64,000 bases of DNA from Odobenus rosmarus divergens (taxonomy: Eukaryota > Chordata > Mammalia > Carnivora > Odobenidae), in NCBI RefSeq assembly GCF_000321225.1, contig NW_004450477.1, positions 3,159,363-3,223,362 on the forward strand, given 5' to 3'. Positions within the stretch are counted from its first letter, which is position 1, and the number at the start of each line of letters is the position of its first letter. Below the pieces are notes generated by a model. The model saw only the letters and a list, made by a program, of their open reading frames with translations. It was not told the origin of the DNA and made no database searches. The position numbers and the translations under genes were made by a program. Shown here one piece after another: positions 21,961 to 34,329 of this stretch.

Positions 21961-24900
21961 CTTGTCCAGTTGATTTTTAGCCCGTGAAATGGTGGATCCA
22001 ATGCACTCTCATGCGGCTGCCCCTGATTCTAGCCAAGGTTCTCCTATCGGCTGGTGGATCAGACTGAGAGGGAACCTTCTGGGAGGTTCTTGTTTTTTTC
22101 TTATATAGGTTTCTCTTTTCATCATATCGGGGCAGCTTTTCTGTCTCAGGGCTGTTTGTTCTCTTAGGCGTCCTGAATGTTGGCCTTCTCTAGAAAATCC
22201 TGAAGCTGGATGGCATTTGAAAATACCCTTACCCGTGTGATTCTGCAGGAATGGGCCCTGGTGTCTGGTACGAAGGGGGAGCTGCTCCCCGATGTTCTTT
22301 TATCTTGGACCTATCTTTGGAAGAAAGTCTCTGCTCAGCTGGCTGGCCTTTTATGGCCACCAGCCCAGACCATCGCAGAACAGAACAGGGTTTAGGGACT
22401 CATAGTCTGTCTATTCTCTTTTCCCAGGGGAGCCAGATCTTGTCACAGTAGAGAGAGGCTGGATATCATTTTCCTGTTGAGTTTCCTTCTCAGGTGGGGG
22501 TCTGGGGCCCACCTGTGACATGCCCATGAAGTTTGGGCACAGAATTATATTTCTATAAAGATGTGATTACTTTGATGTGACCTAAAAATAAACTGGCCAA
22601 TTTCGTAGCTAATTAAGATCTTAACTGGTCACTCTTATAAGAACAGTTTCTCAGTGGAAAGAGCCAGAAGTCTAGTCCCAGGGACTGCTGGGGAAGGAGC
22701 ACAGAACCTTGATTTGATCTGATACCCTAACCCCCAATACCCCACCCCCACCATGACGGCCTCCTCATTGCATCTAAAGCTTCAACATCCCTCTCAAAGG
22801 GCATGTGACATAGCTCACATTGATTTGATGTAACTAAAATCTTATTTCTTTTACAGAATTTTGAGGGATGTAACCACACTGCCTGTTAAGTAGAATTTAA
22901 TGGAGAAAGAAGACCATCAGATCTGAAAAATTATTGAATTTGTTTTAGGGAAAACGGGAGATATGCCTCACAAAATATTAGATCCAGCCCTGGATCCGAT
23001 CAGTACACAACTTCATTCACTTGTCTCCACTTCTCCAAAGTGATATTTGGAAATACTCAGCAATTTTCCCATTAATCCCATTAAGAAAAACTTCCCTGAG
23101 TGTTGTTTAAATAGTTTTTGCTTACCGACTGTGAATCAATTTTATATTCTTTCATAGGGCAAGCTAACAATGGCAATAAAACAGAGGCTTGAAAACCCAT
23201 GCTCTTGCAAATATAGTCAAATAAGATGTTAGTGGAAAGGACCCAAATTTCTCAAACTTTTGTCTTCTTCACAACAACCTCATTCCTAGTTACTCAGCCC
23301 CTGATTATTCTTAGAGTTCACTACAGGGGGACTGACCTTCCTCTAAAGATGTGTCTAGGCCACGGGACAGGAGGACAAAAAGAAGCCCAAGAGAGGACCG
23401 ACAGTCTCTTCCCTGAAGCGCGTGGAGAGTTGCTGCTTTGTAGCGCGCCCGCAGGAGGGTGCGCGCCTCGTGGGAGGGGTGCCACCATCAGTGTCTCCTC
23501 CAGGCTAAAGGAGGGGGTGACAGAACAGGATGGAGCTGACCGTGGCTCTCTGATTTCTCGTGGCCTCCTTTAAGCCTCTGGTGATTTTAAGGCCTTCTCT
23601 CTAGAAAAGCGAGAGCAGGAAGTGAGGAAGGCTTTTTCAACCTTTGCTCTGTGTTGGGGGCGTCTCAGAGGTGGGGATGGACAGACGCAGGGAAGAGACT
23701 TGAAGGGATGTGCGGGGTGGGGGTGGAACGGAGGGCATAATCAGAGTCTGGGAACTTGGAAGAGAAATCGGACCTGAACAAGAGGAGGTGCTGTCCGAAC
23801 GGCCAGTAGACCCCACATCACCCAGGCCCGGAAGGCAGGTCCAACGTTAGGGCGTACGTAGGCCGGGCCAGAGGTCAGGACTCTTGATGCCACAAGCTCA
23901 GCTAGAAGCTTCGGGTCAAAGAGGCAGATGCAGGAAGAGTCTGGAAATATTTTACTCTGTTGGATGGCTCTCTGGTTTCATGTTCAGACAGATCACCCTC
24001 CCATACTGGGAACTAGCACACTGAAAAAGGAGAGGGTGGCTTGTATGTCTCCCCCCAAGTCTGGGTGCCAGGCGCCCATTTGGCTCAGAGTTGGAGATTC
24101 AAGAGGAGGGAGGATCAGTGAAAAGAGGAACCTGGGAGTCTGTCTGTCCAGCTGGTGAGAGCTGCTCCAAAAGCAAAGCGGAGAGGGTTCCTATTAGGGG
24201 CCTTTGGAAAGTGCCATGCATCTTCCTGACATGAAGATAGGGTATTTCATTGCCTTTGCTGCCCAGTTCAAATGGAATCCATTTCCATGTGTGGAATGTG
24301 CCCATTCATACAACAGAGAAGGAGATGGGGTCCCTCTACACTCACTCGGCCCCACTCAGCCTCTGTCTGCTGCCATCCAGTGAGGCCAGAAGTGCCCCCT
24401 CCCAGGCAGTTGTGAGCACTGAGTGAGGTACCTCTGACAGGTTCCCACCATCCTCCCTCCCTGGCTCTGTCACGCTGCTGCCCACGGGACCCCAGGCAGG
24501 GGGAATATGAAGCCAAAGTCACACGAGAGCCTGTGCACAGAAATCACATCTACCCAGCAGTCTACTCTGCTACGGGCACTCAGCTGACTCGGCCCGCGGA
24601 GATTAGACCAGACCCAGCTTCACCTCTCCTGTAGCCCCAGGCTGCTGGTTGAGTGGGCTTGTAGCTGTACACCAAAGGCTGGGTTGTCCGCATGGTACTT
24701 GTCTGGTTCTGCCTACATCTCTGATGGAGAACTGCCACGCTGACGTCATCTGGAGAGGGGAAAAAGCGGTTTTGTCCTGCCCAGGAAATAATGTTGACAA
24801 CTCAGCAGTCTGTGAATCTTGAAGCCCCCTTCCTTCTTGTCTGCAGAATGCCCCAAGTTCGTGTAGGCTCTCCCAGAAACAATGGAGAGAACTTATTTCA

Positions 24901-25439
24901 TGTCTCCCTTCCCTCACCCATAGCACAACTCCTATGAGGCAGTCTGCTCTTGCTTCTGAACTGCTTTCTGTTCAGGGCCTGCCTAAGAGCAACAGAGATT
25001 ATTGTGGGGTCCTAGATGCAAATGTAGCCACGGGCTAGGCAGAGGCAGGTCAGCAGAGCCAAGACCGTGGCCAGACCACTGGCTCTAGAAAGCACCTGCT
25101 GCTGTAAGCATCTCCAAATGCTGTCTCCTCATGGGTGAACTTACTCCTGGGTTAGACAGAACTCAGAGCCTTCAGCCCTGTTGTCATGAAGGCCATCGCC
25201 TTCCTGAGGGCCTGCCCTTCTCTGCATCTCAGTCAGGTGGCAGTGATTTAAGTTGCGACCCCAAGCCTCACTGGCCATCAGAATCTCCTAGGGAAGGTTA
25301 AAATGCAGTGCGTGGGCCTCTCGTAGAGACTTGAGTTCAGTGCATCTGGGCTGAGTCTGAAGCTGAATTCAAATCAACCAGGTTTGGGAACCTTTACTTC
25401 TTGTTATTCTGGATTTTGTTGTTGTTGTTGTTGTCGTCA

Positions 25440-25800
25440 TTGTTTACTTCTTATTTTGAAAGAGTTTGACGTACAAACAAGTTGCAAAAAGAGTACACAT
25501 GCCTTGTATCCTTTACCCAGCTTCCTCTAATGTTAACACCCTGCATACCCTAGGATAATTTATTGAAACTAAGAAATTAACCTCAGTACAATACAATTAA
25601 CTGAACTAGAGGCTGGATTCAGGTTTCACCAGTATGTCTATGAATGCCCTCTTTCTGTTCCACTACCCTCCTCAGGCTGTTCCATTGCATTGAGACGGCA
25701 TGCCTCCTCTGATGTGTGCAGGACATTTTAAGAGCTTGACACTTTTGAAAAGTACTGGTCAGTTATTTTGTAGAATGCCTGTCAATTTGGGAAACCTCTG
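25440..25800 (-). repeat. Old L1 (L1ME-like) 3' end, antisense
   Basis: The + strand carries GTTGCAAAAAGAGTACACAT, CCTTTACCCAGCTTCCTCTA, ATGTTAACACCCTGCATACC and AGTACTGGTCAGTTATTTTG. These are the reverse complement of a common L1ME 3'UTR tract. Boundaries are approximate. Confidence 0.65.
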
Positions 25801-26379
25801 CTTCTAATAGATAGATTTATGAGGAAAAACAAGATGGAGGGTGGAAACAAGAAAAAGAACTCAGATGGTTAGATAATCGACATTGACAGAACAAAACGGA
25901 CCAACCTTCAGAAAGTCTAATATGGAATCGATAATTGTGATAGAGCTTAAAACAGTTCCCTATATTTAATCCAAAGAGGCATGACTGAACCCGCCATTTT
26001 GGCTCCATTTAGTGGACAGGTCCCTCAAGAAACAAGGCATGAATAAATAGCAGCAGTCTTGTTACTTCCCAACCACCTGGTACATACATTTAAGACCTCT
26101 TGAAGTTCTGATATTAGCCCCCGTAGTCCCAGACACACTACTCTTTGTATACTTGGTAGAAAATCTTTAGCTGAATCTTAGGGATTACAAAAAAGCTCAC
26201 TTATTTCCAAATTGTTTGACATTCTGTGCAAAAGAGACAAAAAGTATCAGTGATCTAAAGGTGAAAGAGTGCAAATAGATTTCTGTCATATGGAAGTAAA
26301 ACTCGGTGGATGTCCCACGGGTATGAAAGATGGTGGGAACATGTCCTGCCGTTTCCAGGGTAGGCTGTGTCTCACATGT

Positions 26380-26535
26380 CCTGCCTTAAATCCCTCTGTA
26401 GACCATTTCCTGTGTGCCCTCGGGCCAGGGACTTGATCTCTCTGTGCTGTCTGCTCACTTGCTGGAGAAATAATAACAGTACTCTTCTCATAGGGTTTCC
26501 ATAGAGAATAAATGGAATCATCCAGGTTAACCCTC
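26380..26535 (+). repeat. MIR SINE remnant
   Basis: MIR 3' half: TGTGTGCCCTCGGGCCAGGG, AATAATAACAGTACTCTTCT, CATAGGGTTTCC and a final CCCTCAGTAAATG. Confidence 0.65.
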
Positions 26536-27104
26536 AGTAAATGGAGGCAGACATCACTGTTATTCTCAGATTCAGCTCGTTTTTAGCAAAGAGCCACCTG
26601 AGAGCTTTTTGTAGGATCAAAATATTTTTCAATTCTGGGGGCAGGGAGAGAAAAAGAACTTGCGGTTTTTCCCTGAGTCCCCAGACGCCGCTGTGCTGCA
26701 TGTTGACAGCTGAGGCTCTCCTGTGTCTGATCCCACTCGTGAGAGCTGTCACCAGTGCCTGGGCCAGAGAGTGGCTGCTGGTGCCGGCAAAGTGACCCGT
26801 GCCGTCTCCGGGAAGAGCTGCAAGGCACACAGGGACAAACATTTGCACGGGCTGTTCTGTGTTAAGCGGTGCAGGGTGGGGAGGTGGGCAGAGGTGACAG
26901 TCTGGGGAGCAGCTACGCCGTAGCCAGAGTGTTCAAGCGGGAAGCAGGAGTGGGGAGTGGAGAGGGGCCCAGACGTTATCTTATCAGACATACGCCAGCA
27001 CCCCGCCCCCACTCTTGGACTGGAGAAATCCCCATTTGATGACTTGTTTCTATGGTACAAGTTCCATATCCTGCCAGCCCATTTGCTGGTCCCCTCTTTT
27101 TCTT

Positions 27105-27153
27105 TCTTTCTTTCTTTTTTTTTTTTTTTAAAGATTTTATTTATTTATTTATT

Positions 27154-27197
<44 letters not shown>

Positions 27198-27311
27198 GGA
27201 GAAGCAGGCTCCCAAGGAGCAGGGAGCCCGATGCGGGACTCGATCTCAGAACCCTGGGATCATGACCTGAGCTGAAGGCAGATGCTTAACCATCTGAGCC
27301 ACCCAGGCACC
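27105..27311 (-). mobile_element. CAN-SINE, antisense
   Basis: TTTC/T-rich start (poly(A) tail complement), AAAGATTTTATTTATTTATT, a long GA repeat, GGGATCATGACCTGAGCTGA and GAGCCACCCAGGCACCC. It is flanked by the 14-bp duplication CCCCTCTTTTTCTT (27091-27104 and 27312-27325). Confidence 0.96.
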
Positions 27312-27399
27312 CCCCTCTTTTTCTTATGTCCCAGTCCTTTGTTGCTTTCCAGAAACTGAGTGAGAGCCAACACCCTCTCCAGCCAGGGTATGCTACCCT

Positions 27400-27520
27400 G
27401 AGACTTTCTCCTCCTACTGTGTCCCTGTCGGTCCCCTGCCTCCCTGATCGCAACACTTGGCTCAGGGTAGAGGCCCAAGTAACCTTTGCTGAGTGAGTGA
27501 ATGAATAGATGAATGAATGA
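27400..27520 (+). repeat. L2 3' end with (TGAA)n tail
   Basis: CACTTGGCTCAGGGTAGAGG...TTTGCTGAGTGAGTGAATGA, the degenerate L2 terminus, followed by GAATGAATGAAC-type tandem units. Confidence 0.55.
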
Positions 27521-28834
27521 ACAAACGAATTGATGAGCAGGCAGATGGATGAATGGATACCCAAAGAGGCCCTTTGTATGCATAATTTGAACAGGAGCGC
27601 AAAGCCGATTTCAACAATCATCTTCATTTCACATGTCTTTTCAAGTGATATGTGACTTTTTAACAGAATGGGTTCAGATTCTTAAGGTCTTTGGGGGGTT
27701 CCTATATTACTTTCTATATGTATATTACATGTATATTACTATATACATATGTTTATGACGGGGTGGTTGTATTTAATATGAGAGAATTTATCTCAGTTGC
27801 CACAAAGGCCCACAGAAAGTCAGATTCCATTAATGGGGCAGGTTTTTCTATGAATTCCTTTTTAGGGACACACCTGGCGAGCAGAGAGACCTGGCCTATG
27901 CTGGCTTTTTCCTCCGCAGCAGAGAACACCTGAGCCCAGGCAGAAGGGGCAAGGGAGGACCCCAAGGGGTGTGGCCCCTCAAAACTAAGAGGAGGCTACG
28001 AGGCTGAGAGCACATCTCTGTGCAGTCACGCAGCGGGGCCAAAGCAGCGCCATTAAGCTTGGTTCTATTCTCTGCCTGCCCCAAAGAGGCTGGCCCAGTG
28101 CCCGTATCAGTGAGATTATCGCACATCCTACAAGGTGCCAGAGTCCTTATTCAAGTATTTACATGAACTGAACTGAACACCACAGTTATAGGACTAAAGC
28201 AAATGCGTGACCAGGTGTTAAGGAAGTGTCTTTAAATGCCCTCCCGTGAAATGCCCATCAGTTCGGGAAGTCTTCTGTAGTCATCTGGCCAAGCACATAT
28301 ACCTAAAGGCTCAGTGATTAGAGTTCATAGACTCATGTCCATGCCACCTTCTGTGCCTAATGAAGTTCAAGATGCCCTGCTCGTGGAGCATGGTCTTCTT
28401 CAAGCCGAATTTTGTGTCTTGGAAGAGAGGTCTTGACAGTCCTTGTCAAGAATGAGAAACATTTTATCTTATTTTCTGCCATTAAAATTATCTTTCTTTA
28501 ACAAACACTTGAAGGAGTGTTTAAAGAACATAAAAGGTTATTACAAACTAGTATTTTTATTGCTGCCCCATAGAACAAATTCCATTACTCAGTTAAATGC
28601 AATCTGCCTCCAGCTGAGGCTCTGGAGCCAAACATTTTGTCTGGACCAGTGAGACAGTCTGGAGCCCAGGGGCCAAGGGTGGGGAGAGGGAGAGCCAGTG
28701 CAGGAGGAGGCTGCAGACGGATGGCTGGGGGCCCAGAGCGAAGCTTGAAAATACGGTCATGTGTGGTGGCAGGATTTGAGGGTAACCCTCAGCATAGATC
28801 TTTGTGTGTCTGTTTGTGTCAAATCCACACTTGA

Positions 28835-28925
28835 GGTGTGTGAGTCTTCCAGCAGTGTTTCGATTCTTTAAGTCCCGAGCACATAATAGGTTCTCCATAA
28901 AGTATTTGTTGATTGACCAATTGAT
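28835..28925 (+). repeat. L2 3' end
   Basis: CCCGAGCACATAATAGGTTC, TCCATAAAGTATTTGTTGAT and TGACCAATTGATGG match the L2 end pattern (CACATAGTAGGCGCTCAATAA followed by TTTGTTGA). Confidence 0.6.
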
Positions 28926-30303
28926 GGGTTAGGCGTTGACCCCTGTTCAAAGTGCTAATTCCCAGGAGAGAAGAAACCATTGATTCATAGATATTTAGAC
29001 CCTGTGCATTCTACCAGATCTCTTCAGATCCTTTGTCCACAGGTTGAGTGGGCTTTTGCTTAAGGGAGGACAGGGAAGCATGGAATATGGGGTGTTGCTT
29101 GCAGACACATGGGCTGGAATCCTGGCGTCTGTATCATCTGAGGCCTCCCCCTGAGAGGGAGGATACAGGCCATACGGGGGTGAGGGGAGTTGGGTCTGGC
29201 ACGGGAAGATGGGAAGACACTGGGGTGAACTTTACTTTCTCCACATTCTGATCCTGTCCTGCTCATCTCAGGTCCTCTGGCTGATTTAGGATTTAGGGTG
29301 GAAGGTATATCCATAACACATCTCTTCTGAAAACAGAGCTAATACCCGAAACTCCCTATGGCCTTATGTGGAAAGTAGGCCAAATACAAGTTATAAATTA
29401 AGGGAAATGTAATTAGGCAACCTTTCAAATGAGAGGACTTGTCTTGGAAGGGACAGTGGCCTCCTCATTCACCCTTTTCCAGCCTTTATTTTCATGTCAG
29501 AATTGATCAACACTAAACAATGGGAAAACCCATAATGCCAAGCTAAACATAAGCCAATTCTTAGTCACATATGAGCATTCCTCCACCTGCCAGTTGTAAG
29601 TCCCAGAGGAGAGTGTCGTTGGTCCTTCTTGGGCCTTGTGTATTTCACAGAAAACATCTACCAAATCTATTCAGCAGTTTGGCCATTTGCTCCTTGGCAT
29701 CCAGTCCATGAGGAGTCACTAGTTATTGCCTCCAGAGGCCGTCTGATGAGTTGAGACTAAGACCCACAATGCTCGTAGAGATTCATCCTGACTGCTGCCC
29801 CTTGCCCAGTTTTGTTAACACCTTGCTCTGCAAGGCCAGGTCCCCCAAATCAGTGCTCATCCTGCAGATTTGTGGGGTTATCTGACCTAGTTTGCAATCA
29901 TTGGAACTTGCATTCCCCTATGTTCTGTAAGGACTGTTCCAGCGCTGACCCCCTCCTTGTGCTAGCCAGAGGCTGAGCTCTCCACATGCCGTCTGTACTT
30001 TACTATTGCACCCATTTCTCAGAACCCTTACAAGGGTGGGCTTCCTTTCTCCCCTCTTACAAGGTCAGTCCCTCCACTTGGATCTTCAGGTCAGCCTCTT
30101 GCGGCCCCAGAATTTGCCCTGCCCTGGCAGATAGATGGGCAGGGCATCAGCAGGAGCAGGATGGGGCTGAGCATCTGTGAACCCTGTGACTACCCTGGGG
30201 GGTCCTTGGGGAGTGTGGGGGGGCGGGCAGTGGATCACCACGTGCTGGCTGCTAACACCTCCCTGTCTTCTCATCCCTTTGTGATCTGCGGGTGCTGCTG
30301 CAG

Positions 30304-30386
30304 TGCGAAGGACCCTCAAGAGCGGCCTGACTCCAGAAGAAGCCAGGGCCCTGGGCCTGGTTGGCACCACAGAGTTGCAGCTGTGA
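30304..30386 (+). CDS. FHOD3: FHOD3 terminal coding exon
   Basis: Coding part of the last exon. It completes the split Leu and reads RRTLKSGLTPEEARALGLVG then TTELQL and a TGA stop (30384-30386). The acceptor is GCTGCTGCAG (30294-30303). The RRT is the third expected ROCK-type site, and SGLTPEEARALGL is a conserved C-terminal signature of FHOD formins. The protein ends at its normal C-terminus, with no truncation. The visible coding sequence totals 828 nt with the microexon, or 804 nt without it. Confidence 0.96.
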
Positions 30387-30900
30387 CTTCTGGGGGCACC
30401 CTAAGAAGTGTGCCCAAGAGCGCAAACTCCTGCTGGACAGAATCCCTCCAGTTGGGGGTGAAGAGACTCCACACTAACATCCGAAGGTTCTGAAGGGGAG
30501 TGTCCATTTCTAGGTGTCTGTGTGTGGCGCACTGGACATTGATGGAGCTCTCTCAGTCTCCTCCTCACGCTTCCTACATTGTGTCAGCTGTGTTTCTCTT
30601 GTTTCCTTGACACCTGGTTTAGTAGTTCCGAAGTGTGACACCTTTTCTGTGCAAGGAGCAGCCCTTTTAAGGAGCAGATCACTCTGTCACAGTTCCTGTG
30701 GTCATATGAGGCAGTTTGATTAGGTTCGCAGACTGGGTCTCTCCACAACACCAAAATATCTTGATGGAAACTCCAAAATTGTACACAAAAAGAAAGCACA
30801 GATTGTTTACCAGTTGTGGATTTTAGATGTACTAAATGTTTATACAAATTCATAAATGTACACCATGTTTCAAATACTAAATAAATAGAGTTTAATGCCA
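30387..30900 (+). other. FHOD3: FHOD3 3' untranslated region with poly(A) signal
   Basis: About 510 nt of 3'UTR. A canonical AATAAA lies at 30880-30885, so cleavage is expected near 30895-30910. The last 150 bases are AT-rich (GATGTACTAAATG, CATAAATGTACACC) while the first part is GC-neutral. An alternative longer UTR cannot be excluded. Confidence 0.75.
30880..30885 (+). terminator. FHOD3 polyadenylation signal AATAAA
   Basis: A perfect AATAAA, followed by TAGAGTTTAATGCC and then a T-rich downstream element (CTTTTCTTCTCTTGGGTG), as expected for a cleavage site. Confidence 0.75.
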
Positions 30901-32834
30901 TAACTGGAAACTTTTCTTCTCTTGGGTGTAAGGCCTTAGCTCCAAAGCCTCACCTCCTTCTGAATCAGGGAAACCTCTTCTCAGGTTCATCAGAAGGACT
31001 CAGATGGCTTGGAATGGCCTCGAGGCCCTTTGGCTTTCTTGTTGTTGTTGTTTGTTTTTTTGTGTGTTAATAGAGTGGGAAGTGCCTGCCAATGTGCTCT
31101 TTGTAACTCCTTATTAGGCTTGTGTTTGTTGCAGGACCTGTGAGCAATGACCTCATGTAGATCACCTTATCCATGGAGTACTTTTGTTTTGCTCCATTGT
31201 AATGCTGATGCAAAAATTAGAGTAGCATTTAAAAACAACTATTCTGGAACTCTCTTTTTTTACGTAAAAATCCACTTTCTCCAAAAATTTACTAAGTCCC
31301 CAAAACAAAATGGAAATTTAAAATTTTGTCTACAGAGAACCTCAGAGTGACAGATGTAGTCCTTGACACTCGAGTACCGGTCATCAGAAGCTAAGGTGTC
31401 CAGTGGGGAAGGCACTGCCAGGAGCCACACCGGGGTGGCTGGTGCCTGGGTGGTGGCCGAGCCTCCACAGAAACCCCTCCACCCAGTGTTGCACGGTTCC
31501 CGGGGTAGAACCTCTGTCTCTGGAAAGAGGGAGAGGTGAACCACTGCACAGGTTGATCGCCAAGCTATTAATTCCATGTTTGCGTCACTTTTAAAACCTC
31601 TGTGACTCTGTGTTCCTGAACCTGGGTGTATGTGACTTACAGACAAGATGTAGTTGTGTTGCCTGAAGAGCTGAAGATCAGATGTTCACTCCACAGGCCT
31701 CCGTGACTGGGTACCCTCGCTTCTGCATCCTCACTCTGCTGAGAGCCTGGAAGCTCTTTCCAGCAGGTATTGGTCAAATAATATGTGATGAATGTGAGCA
31801 CCCCAGGAAAGCCTGGAATCTGCCAACAGTAGGTCTGTATATTAGACAATTGAGTTTAATCACTTTATCAAAAAAGATACATAGGTTATTGCTTATTTTC
31901 TTATGGTTCTAAATTACATGTAATATTCTGGTATGATTTGTTTGTCAGAGCCTTTGCCTGTTACCTTAGCACCAAGTACAGACAGAATATCCATATCACT
32001 GGGGATTGGGATGTGCAAACAAAAGGAAGATGCATTTTTGTTTCACCATTTAGTGAACAGATAGTTTGATGTCCTTCTGGAGGCCCTTGGCGTTCTCCTG
32101 AGAGTTACTGCTTTGGAATAAAAGGTCATGTTCAGAAGGAAGTGACTGAATAAATCTGAATTTTATTTTAGGGATTAAAAAATTCTCAGAGGAAGCAAGC
32201 AAGGTCAACTAATTTCTTGGTTACAGCTAGGTACAGAGAGTCTTTTTATTGGGAACTTGGTTTAGTAGTTTTTAGTGAAATTGAAGGACTATTCCTGTTG
32301 CTCATTTCTTCCCTCCTTGTTGCCACTTACCCTGGCTCCCTCTGTTGGTGGTGTTTTTGTTTTGTTTTGTTTGGTTTTTAATTCAGGAGGTTAACTTTCT
32401 CTTAAAGACCTTTGAGAAGCATTAAATAAATAGTACCTTACCCTTGGGAGATGCTTTGCTACTCTTGCTGGTCATCACCATAGATATTCTCATGCCTATT
32501 TCTTAATTTAGTTTGAAATTACAGAACTGCCAGTAAAGAAGGCAACTCTTCAGTTAAAGATGCCTGGGTTTTGGTTTCTTTGGAATATTGAGTTTTTTCT
32601 CTTTAAAAAATAACTTACTGAGGGATTTGGGGATGAAAGGGAGGATGCACAGGGCCCAAGAGGGCTGAAGACCCAGTTTTGTTTTCTCGCCGGCCTGTCA
32701 TCGAACACAGCGCAGGAAGAGCAGGATCGGAGTCAGGAAACCTGGTTTCTGAGCTCCCAACCTGTGGGTGGCTGCCTCATCGTCCACTGCTCCCAAATCC
32801 CCCATTTCTATGCTCATGGACCTGAGATAGTGTA

Positions 32835-33605
32835 TCACTATCTAAAGGCTAAATCATGGCCACCCAAAGAGAGCAGGTCCTAATCACAGGAACCTGTAAA
32901 TGTTATAAAGAAGGGTCTTTGCAGGGGATGCCTAGGTGGCTCAGTTGGTTGAGCTTCTGCCTTTGGCTCAGGTCATGATCCCAGGGTCTTGGGACTGAGT
33001 CCCACATTGGGCTCCTTGCTCAGCAGGGAGCCTGCTTCTCCCTCTGCCTGCTCTGCCTGCTGGTCCCCCTGCTTGTGCTCTCTCTCTGGTAAATAAAATC
33101 TTTAAAAAAAAAAAAAGAAGGGTCTTTGCAGATGTGAATAAAGTAAGGATCCAGATATGGAAAGATAATCCTGGATTATCTAGGTGTGCCCTAAATCTAA
33201 TCATAAATGTGTTTTGTTTTTTTTTTTGGATGTGGTGTTCCATGATTCATTGTTTGCGTATAACACCCAGTGCTCCATTCAATGTCCTTTTAAGAGAGGT
33301 AGAGGGAGGTTTTATATGCACAGAAGAGGAGAAGGTCTTACGAAGACAGAGAGGCGGTGATTGGAGCAATGTGGCCACATACTAAGGAATGCCAGCAGCC
33401 TGCCGAAACTGAGAGAGGTCAGGAACAGATTCCCCCCCTGAGCCTCTGGAGAGAGCATGGCCCTGTTGGCACCTTGGTTTTGGCCCAGTAAAACTAATGT
33501 TGAACTTCTGGCCTTTAGCACTGTAAGAGAATAAATTCCTATTGTTTTAAGCCATCAAGTGTGTGGTAATTTGTTATGGCAGCTCTAGAAAATCAGTCAC
33601 AACCA
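32835..33605 (+). mobile_element. ERVL-MaLR LTR (MLT1/MST type), interrupted by a SINE
   Basis: The MaLR pattern is clear: CTAATCACAGGAACCTGTAA, GGGTCTTTGCAGATGTGAAT, CCTGGATTATCTAGGTGTGC, AGCATGGCCCTGTTGGCACC, a poly(A) signal in GAGAATAAATTCCTATTG, and the end TTTTAAGCCATC...TTTGTTATGGCAG. The CAN-SINE at 32925-33113 duplicated the AAAGAAGGGTCTTTGCAG segment, which lies inside the LTR. The MaLR was therefore present first. Confidence 0.85.
32925..33113 (+). mobile_element. CAN-SINE nested in the MaLR LTR
   Basis: Head GGGATGCCTAGGTGGCTCAG, tail GGTAAATAAAATC plus poly(A). It is flanked by the exact 18-bp duplication AAAGAAGGGTCTTTGCAG (32907-32924 and 33114-33131). Confidence 0.96.
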
Positions 33606-34329
33606 TCAGTCACAAATCTGCAGCGAGGGCCTATTATAGAGGTGACCCTGTGCCAGGAGCTGAGGATTCAGCTGGGAAAAGGAGAGTCATGATCCCTCCC
33701 CTTGGGGCCATGAGAGGTAGTCATCAACTAAAATTAAAATTTAGTCTAATCTGCAGCTATTTATACATTTTGCCAGAGAAGTAAAAATAAAAATACCTGA
33801 TTGCCTAGGAGAAGGGATGAAATGTCTTTGCAGTTGCAGTTGAGGGACATGATATTAAAATGCCCCATCAATTTTTGTCACAAAAGGCAGTTTATTTGGT
33901 AGAAAAATTGTGCTGCTAGGTGATTCATGGGGGGACGGGCTTTCTGAATGATTTTTACAGGAGCTCAAGTATTGATGGCATCTCTGTGTGGTCACTCGTT
34001 ATGCATTATTTTATATAATCCATTTAGCAATTCTCCATTTTCATTTTACGCAGGAACAAGGTAAGGATGAGAGATAATGAATGACTTGCCCCAAGGGCAA
34101 AAGACAGGAAGTGGTATGTGCTAACTTGTCAAGCTCGTCCTGGTTTTGTTCTTTTAGAACCCTTAAGAAAGCCTGTTAATCAACAGTGGACTCTGCTTCA
34201 ACATATTCTCTTCTCAGCATGTGGCACAGACTGACCCAGGGCTGGGCCTGGTGGGTGGAGAGCCAGTCAGCTCCACATTGACCAAGCCTAACCCTGGAAG
34301 CCAGGGGGTGTATCTAAACTCTTGTTCGA

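Larger units (their letters stand above)
19947..30303 (+). other. FHOD3: Last FHOD3 intron, 10.4 kb
   Basis: Donor GTAAGT, acceptor GCTGCTGCAG. It holds a repeat-poor AT-rich block at 21230-21960 (separate entry), a small CpG-rich patch (about 23415-23490), an old antisense L1 end (about 25440-25800), a MIR (about 26380-26535), a minus-strand CAN-SINE (27105-27311) and two L2 tails (about 27400-27520 and 28835-28925). I see no coding exon. Open frames up to 139 aa at 20-30 kb have no family resemblance. Confidence 0.85.
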
